Shown piece after piece: positions 1-6,371 of a stretch of 13,141 bases of DNA. The position numbers and the translations under genes are program-made. Each line of letters begins with the position of its first letter. The stretch's first letter is position 1. This DNA comes from CAIWXH01 sp964555675. GTDB lineage: Bacteria > Chloroflexota > Chloroflexia > Chloroflexales > Chloroflexaceae. The stretch lies in NCBI GenBank assembly GCA_964555675.1, contig CAZKTU010000192.1, forward strand, positions 1 to 13,141, given 5' to 3'. Below the pieces are notes generated by a model. That model saw only the letters and a program-made list of their open reading frames with translations, ran no database searches and had not been told where the DNA came from.

Positions 1-92
1 TGGCGGGCAGGGAGGGATTCGAACCCTCGACAGCATTGCTGCTGTACGGCATTTCCAGTGCCGCGCACTAGACCGGACTATGCGACCTGCCC
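1..92 (-). tRNA. tRNA-Ser(GGA)
   Basis: Read on the minus strand, this folds as a complete class II tRNA. The acceptor stem is GGGCAGG paired with CCTGCCC, followed by discriminator G and an encoded CCA (1-3). The D stem is GCAT/GTGC. The anticodon stem is CGGCA/TGCCG around loop CTGGAAA, giving anticodon GGA (54-56), which reads UCC and UCU serine codons. A long variable arm with a 6-bp stem (ACAGCA/TGCTGT) and the G discriminator are both typical of serine tRNAs. The T arm is GAGGG-TTCGAAT-CCCTC. All stems are intact, so the gene looks functional. The 3' end coincides with the window edge, so its downstream terminator cannot be seen. Confidence 0.97.
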
Positions 93-102
93 TCGACGGG
101 CG

Positions 103-131
103 ATTTTACCACGAGGCACCCACGGGCGCAA
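103..131 (-). promoter_or_regulatory. Promoter of the tRNA-Ser gene
   Basis: On the minus strand, TTGCGC (126-131) and TAAAAT (103-108) are separated by exactly 17 nt, a good sigma-70-type arrangement. Transcription would start near 96, only a few bases before the mature tRNA 5' end at 92, as is common for tRNA genes. The -35 box lies inside a perfect inverted repeat (126-140), described separately. Confidence 0.7.
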
Positions 132-140
132 CCGTTGCGC
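126..140. repeat. Perfect 7-bp inverted repeat over the -35 region
   Basis: GCGCAAC (126-132) and GTTGCGC (134-140) are perfect inverted repeats around a single central C. The left arm contains the -35 box of the tRNA promoter. The site lies between divergent genes. It could be an operator, or simply an accident of a GC-rich spacer. Confidence 0.45.
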
Positions 141-146
141 GCGGGG

Positions 147-152
147 TAGAAT
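147..152 (+). promoter_or_regulatory. Candidate -10 box for the SGNH hydrolase gene
   Basis: TAGAAT matches the sigma-70 -10 consensus at five of six positions and lies 39 nt before the ATG. No convincing -35 box is present at the usual distance. A Shine-Dalgarno AGGTGG (182-187) lies just before the ATG at 192. Confidence 0.35.
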
Positions 153-191
153 AGTGGGGTACGCACAGGTCTTCAGACGAAAGGTGGCTCC

Positions 192-1091
192 ATGACCCGC
201 AGCGCCCGCGCCGCGACTCTGCTGCTCATCGCCCTTCTGATGCTCCTGACTCTGCCCGCTGGCGCCGCCGTCCCGACCGCCACACCCGTGGTCGGCCCCG
301 GCGAGATCTACCTGGCCCTCGGCGACTCGCTGCCGGCCGGCTTCGAGGTGGTCGACGACGGGCAGCCCGGCTACCCCAGCCAGATCCTGACCGAGCTGCG
401 CAAACTGCGGCCCACGATCACCCTCGAGAACCGCGGCCAGGCCACCGGCACCGGCGTGACGGGGGGCGAGACGAGCACGACCTTCCGGGCGCCGGGCGGC
501 CAACTCGACCAGGCCGTGGCCTTCATCCAGGCCCAGCGGGCGGCGGGCAAGGTGGTCAGCCCGGTGACCCTGAGCATCGGCGGCAACGACGCCGTGGGCG
601 TGCTGCTGCCCGGCAGCACCACGACCGTGAGCGAGGCCTTGGATCTTTACAGAGAGAACCTCGTCTATATCCTCGATAGGCTTGTGACCGCCATGACCGA
701 GAACGGGGTGCGCACCGGCGACCTGATCATCCAGAACTACTACAACGCCTACCCGGGGCTGGCGACCACGCCGCCCTACGATCAGCTGCTCAACGGGGTC
801 AACCCCGACAGCGACCTGCCGAGGTTCAACCAGGTGATCGCCGAGGAGGCAGCCGCACGGGGCATCCCGGTCGCGGACGTCTACACCCGCTTCCTGGGCA
901 GCGAGGCGCTCTACACCTTCGTCAGGCGGCCGTACGTTGACCCAACGCTGTTTCTGACCGATCCCAACGCCTTCGCCGCCGACTTCGACTTTCACCCGCG
1001 GCCGCTGGGCCACCAGGCGATCGCCACGGCCTTCATGGCGGCCAGCACCTACAACGAGACGAAGCTCTACCTGCCCATGCTGGTCCGCTAG
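192..1091 (+). CDS. Secreted SGNH/GDSL-family hydrolase (lipase/esterase-like)
   Basis: 299 residues. An N-terminal signal peptide is clear: basic start (Arg3, Arg6), hydrophobic core about 9-21, then an Ala-X-Ala-like end near 25. The mature part shows the SGNH blocks. Block I is GDSL with nucleophile Ser46. Block II is around Asn80-Gly82. Block III is GGND with Asn132. Block V is Asp266-x-His268-Pro, which supplies the catalytic histidine. The family hydrolyses ester bonds in lipids, acylated sugars or similar substrates; the substrate cannot be told from sequence. The ATG at 192 is favoured by AGGTGG four bases upstream and by the signal peptide beginning there. The protein ends in a hydrophobic YLPMLVR tail directly before the stop, resembling tails I recall on exported Chloroflexota proteins. 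It is transcribed alone, divergently from the tRNA, and faces the dnaK terminator. Confidence 0.88.
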   Translation: MTRSARAATLLLIALLMLLTLPAGAAVPTATPVVGPGEIYLALGDSLPAGFEVVDDGQPGYPSQILTELRKLRPTITLENRGQATGTGVTGGETSTTFRAPGGQLDQAVAFIQAQRAAGKVVSPVTLSIGGNDAVGVLLPGSTTTVSEALDLYRENLVYILDRLVTAMTENGVRTGDLIIQNYYNAYPGLATTPPYDQLLNGVNPDSDLPRFNQVIAEEAAARGIPVADVYTRFLGSEALYTFVRRPYVDPTLFLTDPNAFAADFDFHPRPLGHQAIATAFMAASTYNETKLYLPMLVR

Positions 1092-1098
1092 CGGGCGC

Positions 1099-1132
1099 AA
1101 AAACCCCCTCTCCCGCGATGCGGGAGAGGGGG
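1099..1132 (-). terminator. Rho-independent terminator of dnaK
   Basis: A perfect 13-bp stem (1104-1116 with 1120-1132) closes on a GAT triloop. On the minus strand it is followed directly by TTTTT (1103-1099), giving a canonical intrinsic terminator 24 nt after the dnaK stop. On the plus strand the same stem lies 12 nt after the hydrolase stop but lacks a U-tract, so it could protect or weakly terminate that transcript. The CCCTCTCCC/GGGAGAGGG arms resemble a widespread dispersed bacterial repeat. Confidence 0.85.
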
Positions 1133-1155
1133 TCGGGGGTGTGGGCTACTCGGCC

Positions 1156-3042
1156 TTACTCGACGGTGTACTCGCCGTCGACCACGCCGTCGTCGCCCTT
1201 GCGCTGCTGGCCCTGGGGGCCGGGCTGGCCCTGGGCGGCGCCGTCGCCGTAGGCGCTCTGCGAGACCGCGAACATGGCCTGCTGCAGCTCGGTCATCAGG
1301 CTCTGCATGCGCTCGCTGTTCTCCTGGGCCACCGCGTCGCGCAGGTCCTTGATCAGGCCCTCGATGCGGCCCTTCTCGATGCTGTCGACCTTATCGCCGA
1401 GGTCGGCGAGGGACTTCTCGCTCTGGTAGGCCAGGCTATCGGCCTGGTTCTTGAGCTCGACCACCTCGCGGCGGACCTTATCCTCGGCGGCGTGGGCCTG
1501 GGCCTCGCGCACCATGCGCTCGACCTCGTCCTTGTTGAGGTTGGTGCTGGCGGTGATCGTGATGCGCTGCTCGCGGCCGGTGGCCTTGTCCTTGGCGCTC
1601 ACGTTCAGGATGCCGTTGGCGTCGATGTCGAAGGTGACCTCGATCTGCGGGGTGCCGCGGGGCGCCGGCGGGAGACCCTCGAGCTTGAAGCGGCCCAGGG
1701 TCATGTTGTCGCCGGCCATGTCGCGCTCGCCCTGGAGGATGTGAATATCCACGGCGGGCTGGCCGTCGGCGGCGGTCGAGAAGATCTCGCTCTTCTGGGT
1801 CGGGATGGTCGTATTGCGGTCGATCAGCTTGGTCATCACGCCGCCCAGGGTCTCGACGCCCAGCGAGAGCGGGGTGACATCGAGCAGGACCACGCCCTTG
1901 ACGTCGCCGCCGAGCACGCCGGCCTGGATGGCGGCGCCCACGGCCACAACCTCGTCGGGGTTGACCGACTTGTTGGGCTCCTTGCCGACCATCTTGCGCA
2001 CGAGCTCCTGCACGACCGGCATACGGGTCGAGCCGCCAACCAGCACGACCTCGTCGATCTGGCTGGGCTGGAGGCCGGCGTCCTTGAGGGCCTGGGTGAC
2101 CGGGCCGCGCAGGCGCTCGGTCAGGGGGCCGGTCAGCTGCTCGAACTTGCTGCGGCTGAGGCGCATCTGCAGGTGCTTCGGGCCCGAGGCGTCGGCGGTG
2201 ATGAAGGGCAGGTTGACCTCGGTCTCGGTCAGGCTCGAGAGCTCCATCTTGGCCTTCTCGGCGGCCTCCTTGAGGCGCTGGAGAGCCTGGCGGTCCTTGC
2301 TCAGGTCGATGCCCTGGTCCTTGCGGAACTCGTCGATGATCCAGTCGACCACCGCGGCGTCGTAGTCGTCGCCGCCGAGGTGGGTGTCGCCGCTGGTCGA
2401 CTTGACCTCGACCACGCCGTCGCCAACCTCGAGCACGGACACGTCGAAGGTGCCGCCGCCGAGGTCGAAGACCAGGATGGTCTCGTCCTTCTTCTTATCG
2501 AGGCCGTAGGCCAGAGCGGCGGCCGTCGGCTCGTTGATGATGCGCAGGACCTCGAGGCCGGCGATCTTGCCGGCGTCCTTGGTGGCCTGGCGCTGGCTGT
2601 CGTTGAAGTAGGCCGGGACGGTGATCACGGCCTGGGTGACCGGCTCGCCCAGATAGGCCTCGGCGTCGGCCTTGAGCTTCTGCAGCACCATGGCCGAGAT
2701 CTCTTGGGGGGCGTAGTCCTTGGCGGTCTGGGTCACGTTGATGCGCACATCGCCGCGGGGGCCACGGGTCACCTTGAAGGGGACCATCTCGCGCTCGGTG
2801 GTGGTCTCCTCGAAGTCGCGGCCGATCAGGCGCTTGACCGAGTAGAGCGTATTATCGGGGTTAATCGTCGCCTGGCGCTTGGCGGTCTGGCCGACGAGGC
2901 GCTCGCCGTTCTTGGCGAAGGCGACGACCGACGGGGTGGTGCGATTGCCCTCGGCGCTGGGGATCACGACGGCGTCGCCGCCCTCCATGACCGCCACACA
3001 CGAGTTAGTCGTGCCCAGGTCGATACCTACAATCTTAGCCAT
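1156..3042 (-). CDS. dnaK: Chaperone protein DnaK (Hsp70)
   Basis: 628 residues, full length. It is the ATP-driven cytosolic Hsp70 that binds exposed hydrophobic peptide segments with DnaJ and GrpE. Nucleotide-binding domain about 1-383: phosphate-1 IDLGTTNS (7-14), VPAYFND around Pro143, phosphate-2 FDLGGGTFD (192-200, with Thr198 matching the autophosphorylated Thr), and adenosine motif VGGSTR (335-340). The interdomain linker VVLLDVTPL is at 384-392. The beta substrate domain is about 393-500, the helical lid about 505-600, and a Gly/Gln-rich tail ends VVDGEYTVE. The segment around 75-115 is of the longer, proteobacterial-like type rather than the shortened Firmicutes form. The start is fixed by CCTCCT at 3053-3058 (AGGAGG on the minus strand, 10 nt before ATG). 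No grpE, dnaJ or hrcA adjoins it. It has a structured leader and its own terminator. Confidence 0.98.
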   Translation of the reverse strand: MAKIVGIDLGTTNSCVAVMEGGDAVVIPSAEGNRTTPSVVAFAKNGERLVGQTAKRQATINPDNTLYSVKRLIGRDFEETTTEREMVPFKVTRGPRGDVRINVTQTAKDYAPQEISAMVLQKLKADAEAYLGEPVTQAVITVPAYFNDSQRQATKDAGKIAGLEVLRIINEPTAAALAYGLDKKKDETILVFDLGGGTFDVSVLEVGDGVVEVKSTSGDTHLGGDDYDAAVVDWIIDEFRKDQGIDLSKDRQALQRLKEAAEKAKMELSSLTETEVNLPFITADASGPKHLQMRLSRSKFEQLTGPLTERLRGPVTQALKDAGLQPSQIDEVVLVGGSTRMPVVQELVRKMVGKEPNKSVNPDEVVAVGAAIQAGVLGGDVKGVVLLDVTPLSLGVETLGGVMTKLIDRNTTIPTQKSEIFSTAADGQPAVDIHILQGERDMAGDNMTLGRFKLEGLPPAPRGTPQIEVTFDIDANGILNVSAKDKATGREQRITITASTNLNKDEVERMVREAQAHAAEDKVRREVVELKNQADSLAYQSEKSLADLGDKVDSIEKGRIEGLIKDLRDAVAQENSERMQSLMTELQQAMFAVSQSAYGDGAAQGQPGPQGQQRKGDDGVVDGEYTVE

Positions 3043-3052
3043 TTGCTGAAAT

Positions 3053-3058
3053 CCTCCT
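3053..3058 (-). promoter_or_regulatory. Shine-Dalgarno of dnaK
   Basis: GAGGAGG on the minus strand is a near-perfect anti-16S match and the strongest ribosome binding site in the window. It lies 10 nt before the dnaK ATG and about six bases after a predicted leader hairpin. Confidence 0.85.
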
Positions 3059-3064
3059 CAGATA

Positions 3065-3120
3065 TTTGCCTGACGCGCCCCGATCTTTCTCACGGCAAAC
3101 TCGGTGGGGCGCGCGGGCAA
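3065..3120 (-). promoter_or_regulatory. Structured 5' leader of dnaK (two-part hairpin, alternative pairing)
   Basis: On the minus strand TTGCC (3120-3116) then CGCGCCCC (3113-3106) can pair with GGGGCGCG (3081-3074) then GGCAA (3070-3066). This makes a 5-bp plus 8-bp stem with a small 2x3 internal loop and a 24-nt apical loop. The apical loop holds a second copy, TTTGCC (3099-3094), that can pair with GGCAAA (3070-3065) instead, which would give a pseudoknot-like topology. The structure ends about six bases before the Shine-Dalgarno. It may act in mRNA stability or translation control. As DNA it could also be a dyad operator. The function is inferred, not shown. Confidence 0.45.
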
Positions 3121-3128
3121 CTGCCCTT

Positions 3129-3134
3129 AGTGTA
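3129..3134 (-). promoter_or_regulatory. Candidate -10 box of dnaK
   Basis: TACACT on the minus strand matches the -10 consensus at four positions. It would place transcription start near 3122, two bases before the leader hairpin begins. No good -35 box is found at 16-18 nt, so the assignment is weak. Confidence 0.3.
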
Positions 3135-3184
3135 GCGGTTTTTCGCATGACCGACACTAGCAGGGTGTTAGAGGAGTGTTGGAA

Positions 3185-4417
3185 TCACTTGCGCCGGGCC
3201 AGCAGCTCGGCCGCGGCGCGCCGCCCGCTCTCGATGGCGCCGTGGACGGTGGCGATGTGCCCGCCCTGGGCCACGGCCTCGCCCGCGAAGAAGAGCGTGT
3301 CGGCCAGGGGCTCGGCCAGGGTCGCGCGGGCCGCGCCCATGCCCACGGCGCTGTAGGTATAGGCGCCCAGGCTCCAGGGGTCGCGCGACCAGTCGGCCAG
3401 GCGCGCGCCCAGGCAGGCCTGACGCACCTCGGGCCCGAAGAGCTCGCTCAGTTCGTCGAGGGCCACGGCGACGGCCCGCTCCTCGCCCATGGCGGCCACG
3501 GCCAGAGCCTGGGGGCCGCCCTGGTAGCCCATCAGGGTGGGCGTGGCGGCGCTCTCGACCGGCCACCAGGTGGCGATGCGCCCGTCGGTGCTGAGCACGG
3601 TGAAGTCGGGCCAAAGCTGCCGGTCGAACCACATGGCCAGCTTGGTGACATTGCCCATCGGGATGGCCGCGATGGCCGCAGCCTTCGCCTCGGGCAGCGC
3701 GGGCGCGAAGAGCGGCCGCCCCGCCTGCAGCACCCCGATCGGCACCGTCACCAGGGCCTGGCGCGCCAGCAGGGTCTCGCCGCCGGCCAGGGTGAGCGCG
3801 ACCTCGCCCGCGCCCCAGGCGACCCGCTCGACCGGGGCGCCGAGCCTGACCTGCAGCCCCGCGGCCAGGCCGGCGACCACGCGGTCATAGCCGTCGAGGA
3901 TGTGGAAGTTGCCCTCGCCGTTGAAGCTGGCCTCCCGCTCGGCCGCGAAGGCGGCGGCGCTCAGGCGGGCGGGGTCGGCGCCTTCGAGGTTGGCGAGCCA
4001 GCGCAGGGCCATGGTCAGGGCGACATCGCCGGCGGCGGCCTGCCCGCGCAGCAGCTCGGCCGCGCTGAGGTCGGGCCCCGCGTAGTGGGCCACCGCATCA
4101 TAGAAGGCGTAGACCCGCTCGACCGCCGGATCGTCTGCGGGCAGGATGCGGCCGCCCGCGGCGAAGCGCCGCTCGTCGCCCCAGGGCGAGGTGCGCAGCC
4201 CGGCGGCGCGCACCAACCCCCAGGTGGCGGCCTGGTCGCCATGGATGAACTCGGCGCCCAACTCGACCGGCCCGCGGCTGTGGTCGGTCCAGATGCGCCC
4301 GCCCAGGCGCTCGCGGGCCTCGACGATCAGGGGCGCGGCTCCGGCGTCGGCCAGGGCCCTGGCGGCGGCGAGGCCCGAGGCGCCGGCGCCGATGATGATG
4401 ATGTCGTACGTGGACAT
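3185..4417 (-). CDS. FAD-dependent amine oxidase (flavin monoamine/polyamine oxidase family)
   Basis: 410 residues, cytosolic, no signal peptide. The N-terminal Rossmann fold shows GAGASG (10-15), ribose-binding Glu33, and the GGR motif at 39-41 followed by ELGAEFIHG (52-60). These are hallmarks of the amine oxidase family that includes monoamine oxidases, polyamine oxidases and LSD1. VTVPIGVLQ (223-231) is the usual substrate/FAD-domain strand. Lys259 in GNVTKLAMWFDR aligns by eye with the lysine that positions water near flavin N5 in polyamine oxidases. The FAD C-terminal motif is FAGE (377-380), followed by the GGHIATVHGAIESG helix. The expected reaction is oxidation of a primary or secondary amine to imine with release of H2O2; the substrate is unknown. 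The start has GGGAGGAG just upstream. It lies 30 nt after the LysR gene on the same strand and probably shares its transcript. Confidence 0.9.
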   Translation of the reverse strand: MSTYDIIIIGAGASGLAAARALADAGAAPLIVEARERLGGRIWTDHSRGPVELGAEFIHGDQAATWGLVRAAGLRTSPWGDERRFAAGGRILPADDPAVERVYAFYDAVAHYAGPDLSAAELLRGQAAAGDVALTMALRWLANLEGADPARLSAAAFAAEREASFNGEGNFHILDGYDRVVAGLAAGLQVRLGAPVERVAWGAGEVALTLAGGETLLARQALVTVPIGVLQAGRPLFAPALPEAKAAAIAAIPMGNVTKLAMWFDRQLWPDFTVLSTDGRIATWWPVESAATPTLMGYQGGPQALAVAAMGEERAVAVALDELSELFGPEVRQACLGARLADWSRDPWSLGAYTYSAVGMGAARATLAEPLADTLFFAGEAVAQGGHIATVHGAIESGRRAAAELLARRK

Positions 4418-4447
4418 GGCTCCTCCCGCTCGTGTGGCGTAGCGGCC

Positions 4448-5383
4448 TTACCCCTGCGTCAGCAGGATCCCGGCGCGGGTGAGCACCGCGCGGGCCTGGG
4501 GGCCGGTGAGGTAATCGAAGAGGGACTGTACGGCGCGTGGCAGGCTGCGCTCGCGGACGCGGGCCAGGAACCACTCCTGCTGAATGGGTGGGCCGGCCAG
4601 GTCGATCGCGCCGACGCCCTCGCCCCTGACGGGCGCGCAGCTGCGGGGCACGAAGGCCAGCCCGAGGCCGGCGCGGGCCGCGTGCAGCAGGGCGGTCACG
4701 CTGTCGGTCTCGAGCACGGGGCGCAGGTCGACCAGGGGGACCCCGCGGCGGCGCAGGGCCTCCTCGATCGTGCGCCGCATGGGCGAGCCGGGGCGGGGCA
4801 GGGCGAGGGGCAGCTCGCGCAGCGTCCCCGGCGGCACCTGCTCTTGCTTGAGCAGATGATGGCCCGTCGGCGCCAGGAAGGTCAGCAGCTCGCCGCCGAG
4901 CAGCGAGAGCTCGAGGCCGCGCCGGCGCTGCTGCTCCTCGAGCAGCACCAGGCCCAGGCTGCGCTCGCCGAGGGCGTCGAGCAGCTCGTCGGCGGGGGCC
5001 ACGGTGATCTCGAGCGAGACCGCGGGAAACTGGGTGTGGAAGCCGGCCAGGAGCCGCGGCAGCAGGCGCTCGCCCGAACTGGGGGTGCAGCCGAGCACGA
5101 CGCGGCCCGCCACCTGGCCCTTCAGGGCGAGGATGTTCTGCTCGGCCCGCTCGGCCATCTGCACGAGGTCGCGGGCCGTCGCCAGAAGCTCCTCGCCGGC
5201 GTGGGTCGGCATCATCTTCTGGCCGACGCGGCGGAAGAGCCTGATATCGCCGAGCTGCTCTTCGAGGGCGCGGATCTGCTGGCTGACGGCGGGCTGGGTC
5301 ATGTGCAGCGCCGCCGCGGCCGCCGAGTAGTTCCCGGCGTCCACGACGGCGACAAAGGTGCGCAGGTGAAAAGTGTTGAGCAT
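4448..5383 (-). CDS. LysR-type transcriptional regulator
   Basis: 311 residues, normal for the family. The N-terminal winged helix-turn-helix is at about 1-60, with recognition helix TQPAVSQQIRALEEQLG (29-45) and wing RLFRRVGQKMMPTHAG (48-63). A linker helix follows at about 64-90, then a two-lobed inducer-binding domain at about 91-300. LysR proteins act as tetramers that switch promoters on when a small ligand binds. The last residues, FDYLTGPQARAVLTRAGI, look like the end of an ABC-type solute-binding protein, which is unusual to my eye. No Shine-Dalgarno is evident before this ATG (5381-5383), though the HTH starts exactly here. Unlike the classic divergent arrangement, it is co-directional with and upstream of the amine oxidase gene, 30 nt apart. 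That gene is the likeliest target. Confidence 0.93.
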   Translation of the reverse strand: MLNTFHLRTFVAVVDAGNYSAAAAALHMTQPAVSQQIRALEEQLGDIRLFRRVGQKMMPTHAGEELLATARDLVQMAERAEQNILALKGQVAGRVVLGCTPSSGERLLPRLLAGFHTQFPAVSLEITVAPADELLDALGERSLGLVLLEEQQRRRGLELSLLGGELLTFLAPTGHHLLKQEQVPPGTLRELPLALPRPGSPMRRTIEEALRRRGVPLVDLRPVLETDSVTALLHAARAGLGLAFVPRSCAPVRGEGVGAIDLAGPPIQQEWFLARVRERSLPRAVQSLFDYLTGPQARAVLTRAGILLTQG

Positions 5384-5435
5384 GAGACGGGCCGGCCCCC
5401 CGACTGACGGGGCTGCCGGCAGTATGGCCGCCGGG

Positions 5436-6230
5436 CTAATCGGCCCTGGCGGAGCCCCCGGTCACCTTGCCGGCGGCCTCGGCCGCGCCCTGGTTGAGGT
5501 AGGGCTGCTTCAAGTGTACCGGGTTCTTGTTCTTGCTGGACATACGCAGGTTGAGCAGCTCGACCAGGATCGAGAAGCCCATGGCGAAGTAGATGTAGCC
5601 CTTGGGGATGTGGAAGTGCAGCCCCTCGACCACGAGCGAGAAGCCGATCAGCAGCAGGAAGCTCAGGGCCAGCATCTTCACCGTGGGGTGCTTGTTGACG
5701 AACGTGCTGATCGGGCCGGCGGCGAAGAGCATCACTAGTACGGCGATCACCACGGCCGTGATCATCACCCACAGGGCCTCGGCCATACCCACGGCCGTGA
5801 TCACCGAGTCGAGCGAGAAGACAATGTCCAGCAGCATGATCTGGAAGATCACCGCGCCGAAGGTGGTCGTGGCCCGCGCGTCGCCGTGGCCCTCCTCGCC
5901 CTCGAGCTTGGCGTGGATCTCGGTGGTGGCCTTGTAGATCAAGAACATGCCGCCGAGGAGCAGGATGAGATCGCGGCCCGAGATCTCGAAGCCGAAGACG
6001 GAGAAGAGCGGGTTGGTCAGACTCGCGATCCAGCTCACCGAGAGCAGCAGCAGGATGCGCATGATCAGGGCCGCGCCCAGGCCCACCTGCCTGGCTCTGG
6101 CCTGCTGCTCAGGCGGGAGTCTGCTCGCGAGGATGCTGATAAAGATCACATTGTCGACGCCGAGTACGATCTCCATCACCGTGAGGGTGAGGAGGGCCAG
6201 CAGATTCTCCGTCGTGAAGATCCCTTCCAT
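5436..6230 (-). CDS. TerC-family integral membrane protein
   Basis: 264 residues with about seven hydrophobic spans (roughly 8-36, 48-72, 86-102, 124-148, 152-172, 183-203 and 210-228). The family's two repeated acidic signatures are present: MEIVLGVDNVIF with Glu20 and Asp26, and LDIVFSLDSVITAVG with Asp135 and Asp141, both within membrane helices. TerC relatives include Alx and MeeF/MeeY-type manganese exporters and tellurite-resistance proteins. Metal export is the best-supported role for the family, but the substrate here is not shown. The loop 104-121 is acidic and His-containing. The downstream gene (LysR) begins 52 nt later on the same strand. A short AGGT lies near the start codon, so the ribosome binding site is weak. 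A yybP-ykoY manganese riboswitch was looked for upstream and not seen. Confidence 0.9.
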   Translation of the reverse strand: MEGIFTTENLLALLTLTVMEIVLGVDNVIFISILASRLPPEQQARARQVGLGAALIMRILLLLSVSWIASLTNPLFSVFGFEISGRDLILLLGGMFLIYKATTEIHAKLEGEEGHGDARATTTFGAVIFQIMLLDIVFSLDSVITAVGMAEALWVMITAVVIAVLVMLFAAGPISTFVNKHPTVKMLALSFLLLIGFSLVVEGLHFHIPKGYIYFAMGFSILVELLNLRMSSKNKNPVHLKQPYLNQGAAEAAGKVTGGSARAD

Positions 6231-6371
6231 AGACCTGTGTCACCTTACTGGCCGCCGCCGGCCATAATTGCGCCCCTAAAGACCCCATGCCCCGCAGAAG
6301 CAAGATCGGGGCGAGCCCAAACACTATTCGCCATCCTGACGTCCAGAGCGGCTCCCTCGTCACAGTGTGGC
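6231..6371 (-). other. Intergenic spacer before the TerC gene
   Basis: This 141-nt spacer holds two small inverted repeats. One is GCCCCG/CGGGGC (6289-6294 with 6307-6312, 12-nt loop) without a real U-tract. The other is TGGCC/GGCCA (6250-6254 with 6261-6265) about 20 nt before the TerC start codon. No convincing promoter could be assigned. A small hairpin near the start codon might affect translation. Confidence 0.35.

Noticed and set aside
1..92. tRNA-Ser 3' end as an integrative element attachment site
   Set aside because: No integrase gene and no repeated tRNA 3' fragment is seen in the window, and the sequence beyond the tRNA 3' end is outside it.
1141..3135. 664-residue open frame on the plus strand exactly opposite dnaK
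   Set aside because: It mirrors dnaK codon by codon and consists of Leu/Gly/Ala/His/Asp/Val-rich repeats typical of antisense shadows in GC-rich DNA. dnaK itself is fully conserved, and the mirror ORF has no recognisable domain.
3127..3184. CIRCE heat-shock operator upstream of dnaK
   Set aside because: GAGTGTT and TTAG fragments occur, but no pair of 9-bp arms separated by 9 nt fits the consensus.
5398..5412. CCCCG-ACTGA-CGGGG hairpin between the TerC and LysR genes as a terminator
   Set aside because: Only five base pairs and no U-tract on either strand, so not supportable as an intrinsic terminator.
6231..6371. yybP-ykoY manganese riboswitch before the TerC gene
   Set aside because: TerC genes often carry one, but I could not find its conserved loops in this spacer; only short GC hairpins are present.
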